A DNA stretch of 64,000 nt from Gloeobacter morelensis MG652769 (GCF_021018745.1 NZ_CP063845.1:3472001-3536000); one strand, 5' to 3'. Numbered from the stretch's first letter, positions 44,992-54,036 are shown. Notes: generated from the letters alone by a model not told the origin. A program made the numbers and translations.

Positions 44992-47694
44992 TTAGCCGCC
45001 CACTTCGAGGCGGGCGCCGACGCGGAAGGTGGTGCCCGGTGCCGGGTTGCCGGGGAAGAACTCGTACTGGGTGTCGGTAATGTTGAAGACGTTGCCCAGG
45101 ATGGTGAAATAGGGCGTAATCGGCAACTCGACGTTCAGATCTAAAGTCGCCCAGGCACCTACGAAAGTGTCGGTGCCGGGGCGGCGCTTACCGCTGTCGT
45201 AGCGACCCAGAAGCGCCACGAGCAACCCCTTGTTCTGATAGCTCAAGGTACCTACCAGGTTGTTGAAGGGAATGGCGGTGTTCTGATACTGGTACAGGAA
45301 GTTGCCGTTGATGAGCGAATCGTTCAGACCGAACAGGCGCGAATCGGTGTTGGTATAGGCCACCCGCGCGTTGAGCTGCTCGCTAATCCTCCAGTTGACT
45401 TCCGCTTCGATGCCCGACGCGCGGTTGCCGGCGATGTTTTGCACCTGTTGTTGTAGACCCACAAAAGGCGCCACGAAGGCGATGGTCGTGAAGGTGTCGT
45501 TGAGGTAGGTGTTGAAGTAGGTAACACGGATGCCCAGGTTCTGCAAGGGTGTGAAGTCGGCTCCAAAGTCGTAGGTAATGCCGGTCTCCGGCTGCAGATT
45601 CGGGTTGTCGATAAAGGGTCCGGAAACCACGTACAGATCGGCGATGTTGGGGGCGTTGAAGACCTGGGACCAGTTGCCGCGCAACGACAGCCAGGGTAGG
45701 GGTGTGACGCGCAGGCCCGCGGCCGGAGTAACTACCTCGCCAAACTGGGAGCTGCTGGTGTAGCGCACACCGACGTTGGCTTTCACCAGATCGCCGAAGC
45801 TGATGTCATCGACCAGAAACAGCGACGTGCGGGCAATGGCCCGGTCGAAGAAGGTCGTGCCTCCCCCCTGCTGCTGATTGACCCGATCTTCCTGGAAGTT
45901 GATGCCAAAGGATAGGGTCTGTCCGGGCGAGAGCTGCGTATTAATCGCAGTTTGCGCCTCGAACTTGGTACCGTCGGAAAATGGCTGACTGGTCGTGCCA
46001 AAGGGGATGATTCCGGGTGGGATACCAGTACCGAAGTAATTGGTGTTGTAGAGGTAATCGCGCGGACGAGAAGTCTGAAAGACCTGTCGGTAGTAGGCGA
46101 CGTAGCTGTTGATCGAAGTTGTGGGACTGACCTCGTAGTCCCAGTTCAGCGAAAGCTCGGTATTGCTCGTCGAGCGGCGGGTAAAAAACAGAATGTTCGC
46201 CAGAGCACCCTCGGCCGCCGGGTAGGGGTTACCGGTCGGAAAAACGGTGCTGCCGTCAAAACTGGTGTTGAAGGCAAAGGGAAATCCGAAGGCGAACTGG
46301 GTGGTCGGGGTACCGATCGACAGGCGCCCCCCGTTGCAGCCGACCTCGTTGCCGTTTTGATCGAGCGGGTAGAAGCGGTTGCCGAAGGTGGTGCCGTTGC
46401 CGTCCGGGGCGGAGGTGGCACCGCTCAAACAGAGGTTGAAATAATTGGCCCCCGGGCCTTGATCGTCGAATCGGCGGTTGGCCTGGTTGGCGCGCAGCGT
46501 CAGCCGGTTGGAGGGGTCAGGTTTCCAGGTGAGTTTGGCGGTATAGCTGTCACCCGCGGTGTAGGACGCATCGGCTGTGCCCTGGACGGTGACCGGCGGG
46601 CCGATGTCGGGCTTGAGAAAACCAAACAGGTCGACCGAACCGCTGTTGGCGGGATCGTTGTTGCCGGGGCCGGCGATATTGTTGGAGTTGCCCGAAACGT
46701 AATTGCCGTCGTCGTCGAAGACAGCGTTGGGATAGACGCCTGGGGCAGTGGTGCCGGGCAACAAAAACTGATCGATGGCGTTTTGGGGCGGCCGGGAATT
46801 GGGATTGGCGGAGGGGCCGTAGAACTGGGTGGTGTTCGGGACGGTGATTTTGAACGGGTAGTTGTTGAAGGCGACGACGCTCGAAAAAAGCAAGTTGTAG
46901 CTGAAGGTGTCGTCACCGCCGCCGTATTTGCCCAGGTAGCGGGTGAAACCGTAGGAGCCTGCCTGATATTCGAGCGTCAGTTTGGGCGGCCCCTTGGGGG
47001 TTTCGGTAATCAGATTGATGACGCCGCCCACGGCACCCGCGCCGTAGCGCAAAGTCGCACCGCCGGTCACGACTTCAATGCGTTCAAGATCGTCAACCTG
47101 GATCTGCGAGACCGCACTGCGGCCGTTTTGCGGAAAAGTCAAGTTGAGACCGTCGCGCAGTACCTGGAAGCGCTGATCGTCGAAGCCGCGCAGGAAATTG
47201 GCCCCGGCGTTGCGCACGCCGCCCAGCGACGGCTGGCCGACAAAACCCGGGATTAACTGCAGCGCGTCGGTGGCGGTCACCGCCCCCTGGGCCTTGAAAT
47301 CTTGCTTGGTAACTGCGTAGGTAGTGGCAGTCGTATCGCGCTGGCGGGTGGGGCGGCGGGTGGCCGTCACCGAGACTTCGTCGAGTATGTCGGTCGTTTC
47401 GTCGGCAGTCTGGTCGGCAGGGGCCGGGGTAGTCGCCGGAGGCGGTGTCGGCGCCTGGGCGGTCCGGGGTGCGGTTGCTGGTGTCGTCCAGTCCCACAGC
47501 GCCGGACGGGCCTGCAAGTCCGCCGCCCGGCCCCGGGTCTGATCGAGCAGTGCTTTGGCCCCTTCGAGGGAGACCGTCTGGCTGTTGGCCGCCACGGTGG
47601 CGACGGGTCCGGCGTAAGCCGCGGGCATTGTGGCAAATGCAGGCAGGAGAACCGCCCAGGCAAGGGCGCCTCCCAAGCGAGATGATGTTTTCAT
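44992..47694 (-). CDS. TonB-dependent outer-membrane receptor (second paralogue)
   Basis: The 900-residue receptor starts at ATG 47694 with GGAG upstream and a signal peptide ending near AYAGP. It shares the same N-terminal segment as the first receptor (LEGAKALLDQT, RPALWDWTTPAT), the same box ILDEVSVTATRR, plug landmarks (LQLIPGFVGQPSLGGVRNAG, IEVVTGGATLRYGAGAVGG) and the barrel end FRVGARLEVGG. The two arose by duplication and have since diverged in the outer loops. Substrate is probably an iron chelate or other large ligand, needing the TonB-ExbBD system encoded 8 kb to the left. Confidence 0.95.
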   Translation of the reverse strand: MKTSSRLGGALAWAVLLPAFATMPAAYAGPVATVAANSQTVSLEGAKALLDQTRGRAADLQARPALWDWTTPATAPRTAQAPTPPPATTPAPADQTADETTDILDEVSVTATRRPTRQRDTTATTYAVTKQDFKAQGAVTATDALQLIPGFVGQPSLGGVRNAGANFLRGFDDQRFQVLRDGLNLTFPQNGRSAVSQIQVDDLERIEVVTGGATLRYGAGAVGGVINLITETPKGPPKLTLEYQAGSYGFTRYLGKYGGGDDTFSYNLLFSSVVAFNNYPFKITVPNTTQFYGPSANPNSRPPQNAIDQFLLPGTTAPGVYPNAVFDDDGNYVSGNSNNIAGPGNNDPANSGSVDLFGFLKPDIGPPVTVQGTADASYTAGDSYTAKLTWKPDPSNRLTLRANQANRRFDDQGPGANYFNLCLSGATSAPDGNGTTFGNRFYPLDQNGNEVGCNGGRLSIGTPTTQFAFGFPFAFNTSFDGSTVFPTGNPYPAAEGALANILFFTRRSTSNTELSLNWDYEVSPTTSINSYVAYYRQVFQTSRPRDYLYNTNYFGTGIPPGIIPFGTTSQPFSDGTKFEAQTAINTQLSPGQTLSFGINFQEDRVNQQQGGGTTFFDRAIARTSLFLVDDISFGDLVKANVGVRYTSSSQFGEVVTPAAGLRVTPLPWLSLRGNWSQVFNAPNIADLYVVSGPFIDNPNLQPETGITYDFGADFTPLQNLGIRVTYFNTYLNDTFTTIAFVAPFVGLQQQVQNIAGNRASGIEAEVNWRISEQLNARVAYTNTDSRLFGLNDSLINGNFLYQYQNTAIPFNNLVGTLSYQNKGLLVALLGRYDSGKRRPGTDTFVGAWATLDLNVELPITPYFTILGNVFNITDTQYEFFPGNPAPGTTFRVGARLEVGG

Positions 47695-47712
47695 GAACCG
47701 TCCACTCCTTGG

Positions 47713-47731
47713 ATGGGGCGGAGCGCCCCAT
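47713..47731. promoter_or_regulatory. Hairpin in the leader of the second receptor gene
   Basis: ATGGGGCG-GAG-CGCCCCAT is a perfect 8-bp inverted repeat 19 bases upstream of the receptor start. It may be an operator or a structured leader close to the ribosome binding site. Confidence 0.4.
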
Positions 47732-47881
47732 GACTCCCCAATTTGCAGGAGAGTAGGGTATACGCTGTCCGCCGATGGGCATTAGAGTAGCAGCCGACTG
47801 CAGGGCTGTTGTAATGGCCGTAACGTTTTGGTGAATTGATAATGGTTTACAGGTCAAAACACTTGTGCAGGAGGGATTCCG

Positions 47882-48472
47882 CTGCGCTATCTACTTTTCA
47901 ACAAACCCTACGACGTGCTGACCCAATTTAGCGGCGGGGAAGGTCGGCAGACGCTCAAAAATTATATAGATATTCCCGGCGTTTACCCGGTGGGACGGCT
48001 CGACCGCGACAGCGAGGGGCTGCTGCTGTTGACCGATGACGGCGCCCTGGCCCATCGGCTCACCGACCCGCGCTACGCTCACCCGCGCACCTACTGGGTG
48101 CAGGTGGAAGGCACAGCGGACGGCGAAGCGCTTGGGCGCCTCGCGGCGGGAGTCGAGATCCAGGGGGTACGCACCCGCCCGGCGACAGTCGAGACAATCC
48201 CCGATCCAAACCTGCCGGAGCGCCCGGTGCCCATCCGGGTGCGCAAGTGCATTCCCACCAGTTGGATAGCGCTCACCCTCACCGAGGGCCGCAACCGTCA
48301 GGTGCGGCGGATGACGGCGGCGGTGGGCTATCCGACCCTCAGACTGGTCAGGGTGGCAATCGGTGCGCTCAGCCTGGGCGATCTCGCCCCCGGCCGGTGG
48401 CGGGATCTAAGCGAGCCGGAGTTGCAGTTGATAACATCGAAGCCTGGCCGGTCCCACATCGGGAGATTTTGA
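47882..48472 (+). CDS. RsuA-family pseudouridine synthase (RluB/RluE-like), probable CTG start
   Basis: The 196-residue protein is a 23S or 16S rRNA pseudouridine synthase of the RsuA/RluE branch, without an S4 domain. The catalytic Asp is in YPVGRLDRDSEGLLLLTDDG; HRTYWVQVEG-type (HPRTYWVQVEG) and the RNA-contact motif EGRNRQVRRMTAAVGYPTLRLVR follow. The conserved N-terminus RYLLFNKPYDVLTQF lies upstream of the first ordinary start, GTG 47915. CTG 47882 is the fitting start, seven bases after a perfect AGGAGG (47869-47874), with only ATT 47876 as another rare possibility. Confidence 0.88.
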   Translation: MRYLLFNKPYDVLTQFSGGEGRQTLKNYIDIPGVYPVGRLDRDSEGLLLLTDDGALAHRLTDPRYAHPRTYWVQVEGTADGEALGRLAAGVEIQGVRTRPATVETIPDPNLPERPVPIRVRKCIPTSWIALTLTEGRNRQVRRMTAAVGYPTLRLVRVAIGALSLGDLAPGRWRDLSEPELQLITSKPGRSHIGRF

Positions 48473-48474
48473 CA

Positions 48475-49110
48475 ATGCAGAGCCTGGCACAAGACTTTTC
48501 CGCCTGCAGTTTGCTCAGGAACGTCAGTTGGGAGACTTTCGAACGGCTGTTGGCCGAGCTCCCGGAGACGCGCGGTGTCCGCTTAAAGTATTGGCGCGGG
48601 GATCTTGAAATCGTGACACCTTCGGACGAACACGAAACGCAGACCGAAATGCTGGGGCGGTGCGCCTACGTGCTGATTGAAGCGTTGCAACTGCCCGTGC
48701 GCAGTGTCGGCTCGACCACCTTTCGCCGGGCGGACCTTGCAGCGGGGGTCGAGCCCGACACGTCCTATTACATCTACAACGCTCCACTGGTCCGCCGCAG
48801 ACCCATCAACCTTGGTGTCGATCCGCCGCCGGATCTGGTGATTGAAATTGATGTCACCAGTTCTTCACTTGACAAGCTCGCCATCTACGCCGCCCTTGGC
48901 GTTCCCGAAGTCTGGCTGTACCGCGCAAGTCGGCTGCAGATCCACCGGCTCCAGCAAGAAAGTTATCAGTTGACTGCGCGTAGCGGCTTGTTTCCTTTCG
49001 TCACCTCAGCCGATCTGCAGGCGGTGCTCGGCGTGGCTGAAGAGGAGGTGGCGATCGCCAATTTCCGGACCTGGGTAAAGCGGCAACTTGAAGGACAACA
49101 GCCTACATGA
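48475..49110 (+). CDS. Uma2 family protein
   Basis: The 211-residue protein starts at ATG 48475, two bases after the stop of the pseudouridine synthase; GGGAG precedes it. Uma2 landmarks are RGVRLKYWRGDLEIVTPSDEHE, GVEPDTSYYIYN, PDLVIEIDVTSSSLDKLAIYAALGVPEVWLYR. The family's fold is nuclease-like and its role is unknown. Its stop overlaps the start of cobM (ATGA), so all three genes may form one transcript. Confidence 0.92.
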   Translation: MQSLAQDFSACSLLRNVSWETFERLLAELPETRGVRLKYWRGDLEIVTPSDEHETQTEMLGRCAYVLIEALQLPVRSVGSTTFRRADLAAGVEPDTSYYIYNAPLVRRRPINLGVDPPPDLVIEIDVTSSSLDKLAIYAALGVPEVWLYRASRLQIHRLQQESYQLTARSGLFPFVTSADLQAVLGVAEEEVAIANFRTWVKRQLEGQQPT

Positions 49111-49871
49111 CACATTTGCATCCCGTTCAGATTGTCGGCGCCGGTCCCGGCGATCCGGATCTGATCACCGTGCGCGGCCAGAAGTTGCTCGCCCTGGCGG
49201 ACACCGTCTTCTACGCCGGGTCGCTGGTGCCGGAGGGATTGCTCGGCTGGTGCCGGCCCGAGGCCGAACGCATCGACACCCGCTCGCTCACCCTCGAAGC
49301 GATTTTGCCGGATCTGATCGCGCGGGTGCACGCGGGCCTACGGGTAGTGCGGCTGCACTCGGGCGATCCGTGCCTCTACGGGGCGGTGCACGAGCAGATG
49401 GTGGCCCTGGTCGAAGCAGAGATCGAATTTGAAATCGTGCCGGGGATCAGTGCCTTTCAGGCCGCTGCCGCTGCCCTCAAAGTCGAATTGACCGTGCCGG
49501 GTCTGGTGCAGACGATTATCCTGACGCGGGCGAGCGGTCGCACCGGCATTCCCGCCGCCGAAGAACTGGCGGGCCTGGCGGCCCACCGTGCCTCGCTGTG
49601 CCTGTATCTGAGCGCCCATCACGCCGTCGAGTGCGAGGAGCGTCTGCTGGCCCACTACCCGCCCGAGACGCCGGTGGCCGTCTGCTACCGCCTGGGTTGG
49701 CCCGACGAGCGCATCGTGCGCACCCGCCTGGACGGACTTGCCCGCACGACGCGCGAGGAGAAGCTCACCCGCACGACTTTGTACCTGATCAGTCCCGCCC
49801 TGGAAGCCGCCCCGTCCCGCTCCCGGCTGTACCACCCCGAGCACCATCACCTGTTTCGTGCCTCGCACTGA
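49107..49871 (+). CDS. cobM: Precorrin-4 C11-methyltransferase
   Basis: The 254-residue SAM-dependent methylase acts in cobalamin synthesis, methylating C-11 of precorrin-4 or its cobalt form (CbiF). Landmarks are VQIVGAGPGDPDLITVRGQKLL, DTVFYAGSLVP, VVRLHSGDPCLYGAVHEQM, FEIVPGISAFQAAAAAL and the later PVAVCYRLGWPDERIVR. Length fits the family. It is the only cobalamin synthesis gene in the window and overlaps the Uma2 gene's stop. Confidence 0.95.
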   Translation: MTHLHPVQIVGAGPGDPDLITVRGQKLLALADTVFYAGSLVPEGLLGWCRPEAERIDTRSLTLEAILPDLIARVHAGLRVVRLHSGDPCLYGAVHEQMVALVEAEIEFEIVPGISAFQAAAAALKVELTVPGLVQTIILTRASGRTGIPAAEELAGLAAHRASLCLYLSAHHAVECEERLLAHYPPETPVAVCYRLGWPDERIVRTRLDGLARTTREEKLTRTTLYLISPALEAAPSRSRLYHPEHHHLFRASH

Positions 49872-49916
49872 ACGCGGCGATGCCTATCGGCAACCGCAGC
49901 GGTCGTGGTCTGGAGT

Positions 49917-52880
49917 TCAGTTTTCCTGTGCCTCCACACCGGCAACGTCGTGGCGGGCCAGGGCAAAGGCGGCGGCGCGGGTGAGCGCGCGCCCCTCAAG
50001 CCAGGTCGAGGCGAACGCCGCCTCACCCAAGTGGGTGCGGGCGGACGTGATAAACGGTTCGTGAAAGCGATGCACCTCCGGACCCAATGGCGATCCGTAC
50101 GCCTCGCTCAGGGCCTCAGCCGCGGCGTAGAGGCGCACAGAGCGCATCGACTGGCCCTGGACGGCGGCCAGAGCGGCCAGACCGCCCAGCACCCAACTGA
50201 CTGAACTTTCGCGCGCATCGAGCTCTTCGAGCAGGGCGAGAGCCTCGCTATACTGCTGCTCTGCATGAGAGTACTCACCCGTCGCGAGGGCTATCTGCCC
50301 GAGCCCCGCCAGGCAGAGCGCCGTGACGAACGGTTCGCCCAGGGTGCGGCTATGCTCCAGAGCCTCCGACAGGACGGTGTGCGCCCGGGCCGGGCTGCCG
50401 GTATAAAACTGGACGGCGGCGAGCAAAAAGCGAGCCAGGGCCACCTCGGGCAGGGGTAGGCCGTGCTCCCGCTCGTGAACCAGGCTGGTTTCGAAGTGCG
50501 CCTGGGCGGCGGCGTGTTCCTGCCCATAGTAGGTCGCCATCCCGAGGCCCGCCGCCGCCACGGCCAGACCGGCGCTATCCTGCAGTTCGAGACACAACCG
50601 TTCGCTCTGGCTATACCAGGCCGCAGCCTGTGCCGCATCGCCCTGGCGCAGCGCCAGCATACCGGCTCCAGCCAGCAACCGGGCCAGTATCGGTCCGGAC
50701 AAATGTTCTCGCTGGGCCAGGACCGTCTCGTGCCAGCGGCGACCCTCGCTCAAATGGCCGCAGAACCACCAGAACCGGCACAGGGCCGTTGCCAGGCGGG
50801 CCGCTGCCTCCACGCGGCCGTGGGCAAAGGTCCAGTGCAAAGCGGCGCGCAAATTTTCGTGCTCGACCCCGAAGCGGCGGTACCATTTTCCCTGCTGTGC
50901 GCCCCGCAGGTGCGCTGCGGAGGCTGTCGCCCACTGCAGAAAATACTCGCTGTGCCGCTGGTGCACCGCTCGCTGCTCGTCTGCGGCCTCCATCTCCGCC
51001 AGGGCATATTCGCGGAGGGTCGCGAGCATGGTGTAGCGCGTTTCTTCTTGGCCAACGGTCTCCTGCTTGAGCAAATGGTGGTGGGCAAGTGAGAGCAGTT
51101 TTGCAGCCATGTCGCGCCCGGTGTCGTCCGGCTCGCCGCAGACGGCAAGGGCGGCTTCCACCGACCAGCCGCCTGCAAATACCCCCAACCGCCGGAACAA
51201 TTGCCGCTCGGTGCGCGGCAACAGGTTGTAGCTCCAAGCGATTGCCTGGCGCAAGGTCCGGTGGCGGTCGGGGACATTGGCGGGACCATCGACCAGCAAC
51301 GACAGACGTTTGTCGAGTTGCTCCAGCAGGGCCGGCGGGTCAAGCCGTGCACTGCGGGCTGCGGCCAGTTCGATGGCCAGGGGTAGCCCGTCGAGGTGGG
51401 TGCAGATGGCCGCCACCGCCGGAGCTACCGCCGGGGTCAGGACAAAGTCGCGCCGAGCAGCCTCGGCGCGGGCGGCAAAAAGTTGCACCGCCTCCGACGC
51501 GCAGATTCGCTCGTAAGTGAGCGGCCCCTCAGAAGTCGGCACAGTAAGGGGGGGCACGTCAAATTCCCACTCACCGTACAGGTGCAATCGCGTGCGGCTG
51601 GTGATCAATATTTTGAGCTGCGGACAAGCGGCGAGCAATTCGCCCACGCTCCTGGCGGCCTCGGCGATGTGCTCAAAGTTGTCCAATACCAACAGAATCT
51701 GGCGCTCCTTTAGATAGGCGGCCAGGCGCTGCAGGAGGGTTCCCGCGCCGGATTCCTGCACCGCCAGAGCCTGGGCGATGGCCACCGGCAGGAGCGCCGC
51801 ATTATTCAGGGCGGCAAGTTCCACAAACCAGACGCCGTCTGCAAAGTCCTCTCGGCGCGCCTGGGCTACCGCCAGCGCCAGTCGCGTCTTACCGGTGCCG
51901 CCCACGCCGGTGAAACTCACCAACCGGACCGCTGCGCGCGCCAACAATGCACCCGCCGCCAAAATTTCCCGCTCGCGCCCCACCAGTCCCGTGAGCGGTG
52001 CCGGCAAGTTCCCCGGTCCCGGAACTTCTCGGCGCCCTGGAGCACTCGAAGTCAGGACCGCAGGCTCCGGCAGCCCCAGGGCGCCGCTGCGGATCTGTTC
52101 GTACAGCGCCGTCGTGGCAGGCTCCGCCTCCAGGACGCCGAGCGCCTCGGCGAGTACCTTGCGGCAGCGCTCGTATTGTTGCAGTGCTGCTCCACGCTGC
52201 CCGCTATGGGCCAGGGCCCGCATCAAGGCGCAGTGGGCGTTTTCGTTCCACGGTTCGAGGGTGAGTTGCCGCCAGGCGTAACGCTGCACCTGTTCCCAGT
52301 GGCGCTGTTGCTCGTAGTAAGCGGTGATCGCACTGCAGGCGTTGACGGCCTGCAGGTGCAACTGTTCGCGAATCGGCACTGCCCACTCTTCGAACGCTTC
52401 GCAGCCCGGTAGATTCGCCTCGCCCAAAAACGGGCCGCGATAGAGGGCGACGGCCTGCTCCAATAGAGGTAGACATTGGGTGCACAGGGAGTCGCCGGCT
52501 GGGTGTCGTTGGGCGTAAGCGTCGAGTTGCGCGGTAAACGCCACGGTATCCAGGGTGTAATCGCCGGCCCGGTTGAACTGGATCGTGTTGCGGGTGGCGA
52601 TCAAAAATGGCACCTGGGCTAAATGATCCCCCAACACCTGGCGCAGCGACAGCAAGGCTTTGCGCAGATTGCCGCGGGCGACGGCACCCGGTTGATCCGG
52701 CCAGAGCAATGCCGCGAGGGTTTCGCGGTGGTGGACGTAGCGCGCCTCGACGACCAGGTAGGCCAATAAAAGACGCACTTTCTCGTAGGCAAAAGGCGGC
52801 GACGGCCGCCCATCCAGCGTCGCTTCAAACGGACCGAGCAGTGAGATCGCCAGTCTTGCCAAGATTCCCGCTCGTGCCAA
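49917..52880 (-). CDS. AfsR/SARP-like transcriptional regulator with BTAD, NB-ARC and TPR domains
   Basis: The 987-residue protein starts at TTG 52880 (TTG 52862 possible). It begins with an OmpR-like winged helix (AISLLGPFEATLDG, LLAYLVVEARYVHHRETLAALLW) and a bacterial transcriptional activation domain to about residue 265. An NB-ARC/STAND ATPase follows with P-loop FTGVGGTGKTRLALAVAQ and Walker B ILLVLDNFEH. The C-terminal half is tetratricopeptide-like helices. Such proteins integrate signals and activate transcription, best known from actinomycete secondary metabolism. No biosynthetic cluster is adjacent. It converges with cobM. Confidence 0.92.
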   Translation of the reverse strand: MARAGILARLAISLLGPFEATLDGRPSPPFAYEKVRLLLAYLVVEARYVHHRETLAALLWPDQPGAVARGNLRKALLSLRQVLGDHLAQVPFLIATRNTIQFNRAGDYTLDTVAFTAQLDAYAQRHPAGDSLCTQCLPLLEQAVALYRGPFLGEANLPGCEAFEEWAVPIREQLHLQAVNACSAITAYYEQQRHWEQVQRYAWRQLTLEPWNENAHCALMRALAHSGQRGAALQQYERCRKVLAEALGVLEAEPATTALYEQIRSGALGLPEPAVLTSSAPGRREVPGPGNLPAPLTGLVGREREILAAGALLARAAVRLVSFTGVGGTGKTRLALAVAQARREDFADGVWFVELAALNNAALLPVAIAQALAVQESGAGTLLQRLAAYLKERQILLVLDNFEHIAEAARSVGELLAACPQLKILITSRTRLHLYGEWEFDVPPLTVPTSEGPLTYERICASEAVQLFAARAEAARRDFVLTPAVAPAVAAICTHLDGLPLAIELAAARSARLDPPALLEQLDKRLSLLVDGPANVPDRHRTLRQAIAWSYNLLPRTERQLFRRLGVFAGGWSVEAALAVCGEPDDTGRDMAAKLLSLAHHHLLKQETVGQEETRYTMLATLREYALAEMEAADEQRAVHQRHSEYFLQWATASAAHLRGAQQGKWYRRFGVEHENLRAALHWTFAHGRVEAAARLATALCRFWWFCGHLSEGRRWHETVLAQREHLSGPILARLLAGAGMLALRQGDAAQAAAWYSQSERLCLELQDSAGLAVAAAGLGMATYYGQEHAAAQAHFETSLVHEREHGLPLPEVALARFLLAAVQFYTGSPARAHTVLSEALEHSRTLGEPFVTALCLAGLGQIALATGEYSHAEQQYSEALALLEELDARESSVSWVLGGLAALAAVQGQSMRSVRLYAAAEALSEAYGSPLGPEVHRFHEPFITSARTHLGEAAFASTWLEGRALTRAAAFALARHDVAGVEAQEN

Positions 52881-53209
52881 GGTTTATCGCTTTAACGATA
52901 CGCTCGCCGGCGGCGGATTTGCCAGTAGTTTCACGCAATTTTCACGCTGTTCTGACGTCCTACCCACGCTGGCTGGTTAACCTTGCAGCAGACTTATCGC
53001 TCCGGCCCGCTCTTGAGGACGCAGGTGCTGACCGTGGCCAGGGTCAGCTTGGGTGTGTTGATGTCAGTGCATTGACCTGGCTCAGGGCACTGCCAGGGAT
53101 CCCCGATAGCGCTCGAAGTGGCGCTCTTTCCAGACCAGATTGCGCAGAGGCATACCCTCCTTCCATGCCGCTACAGCGTCAGCCCTGTATCTCTGCTGCA
53201 GTACAACCC
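52881..53209. other. Non-coding gap between the AfsR-like gene and the suf operon end
   Basis: No convincing gene was seen in this stretch. Two short perfect hairpins occur, GCTGACC-GGGTCAGC (53027-53048) and CCTGGC-GCCAGG (53076-53097). The left end should hold the promoter of the AfsR-like gene. No riboswitch motif was recognised. Confidence 0.5.
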
Positions 53210-53243
53210 AACCCCCGGCTGCGCGGGTGCGCAGCCGGGGGTT
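53210..53243 (-). terminator. Hairpin at the end of the suf operon
   Basis: AACCCCCGGCTGCGC (53210-53224) pairs perfectly over 15 bp with GCGCAGCCGGGGGTT (53229-53243), loop GGGT. It lies 30 bases after the sufT stop. The T-run on the minus strand is weak (TTGGGTTGT), so it may act as a stability element as well as a terminator. Confidence 0.75.
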
Positions 53244-53272
53244 CGTTCTGATTGGCCAGACGGCCTGGAGGG

Positions 53273-53584
53273 TTAGAAAAGTCCCAGTTGGAGTTTGGCT
53301 TCCTCGGGCATGCGTTCGATGGTCCAGGCCGGTTCCCAGACCAGTTCGACCTGGGCGGAGACCACCCCCGGCAGTTCGCGGATTTTCATTTCGACTTCGC
53401 CGGGCAGCGAGCCTGCCACCGGGCAACTCGGAGCGGTGAGGGTCATCTGGACCGCGACGTGGCCCGCAGCCACGCTCACGTCGTAGACCAGGCCCAGGTC
53501 GTAGATATTGATCGGAATTTCCGGGTCGTAGACCCCCTTGAGGGCTTCGATCACCTGCGATTGCAATTCACTGTCTTTGTTCAT
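53273..53584 (-). CDS. sufT: SufT-like DUF59/MIP18 iron-sulfur assembly protein
   Basis: From ATG 53584 the protein has 103 residues with the DUF59 pattern: VIEALKGVYDPEIPINIYDLGLVYDV, MTLTAPSCPVAGSLPGEVEMKI and VELVWEPAWTIERM. The conserved Cys lies in APSCPVAG. SufT-type proteins help mature iron-sulfur proteins under high demand. It is the last gene of the suf operon, five bases after sufU. Confidence 0.92.
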   Translation of the reverse strand: MNKDSELQSQVIEALKGVYDPEIPINIYDLGLVYDVSVAAGHVAVQMTLTAPSCPVAGSLPGEVEMKIRELPGVVSAQVELVWEPAWTIERMPEEAKLQLGLF

Positions 53585-53589
53585 GGTAG

Positions 53590-54036
53590 TTACTCCGTCG
53601 TCACCGTGCCGCTTCCGCGCAGGGCGGCCTGCAGGGTATGCCAGGCAAGGGTGGCGCACTTGACGCGCACGGGGTACTCGCGCACTCCCGCCAGGATGGC
53701 AAGCTTGCCCAACTCCGGCCCGGCCTCGGCGCTGCTGTCGGTCACCAGCCGGTGGAAGCGCTCGAACAGGGCGTCGACTTCCTGCACGGACTTGCCCTTG
53801 AGCGCGTCGGTCATCAGCGAGGCGGAGGCGGTCGAAATGGCGCAGCCGGCTCCCTGAAAGCGGATGTCTTTGACGATGCCGTCTTCGACCTGCAGATAAA
53901 TGGTCACCTGATCGCCGCAGAGCGGATTGTGGCCTTCCGCCTCGCGGTTGGCCGCCTCCAGCAATCCGAAATTGCGCGGACGCTTGTAGTGGTCGAGGAT
54001 CACTTCTTGATAGAGATCGCGCAGATCCGAGAACAT
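53590..54036 (-). CDS. sufU: Iron-sulfur scaffold or sulfur-transfer protein SufU
   Basis: The 148-residue IscU-like protein is of the SufU type, with YQEVILDHYKRPRNFG, metal/sulfur-binding Cys in NPLCGDQVTIY, GAGCAISTASASLMTDAL and RVKCATLAWHTLQAAL. The spacing insert before the last Cys is the SufU hallmark. It accepts sulfur from SufS using zinc-bound cysteines. Its start overlaps the sufS stop (TGATG). Confidence 0.95.
   Translation of the reverse strand: MFSDLRDLYQEVILDHYKRPRNFGLLEAANREAEGHNPLCGDQVTIYLQVEDGIVKDIRFQGAGCAISTASASLMTDALKGKSVQEVDALFERFHRLVTDSSAEAGPELGKLAILAGVREYPVRVKCATLAWHTLQAALRGSGTVTTE

Noticed and set aside
45952-47256. 434-codon frame opposite the second receptor
   Set aside because: Gly/Val/Arg-rich shadow of the receptor gene.
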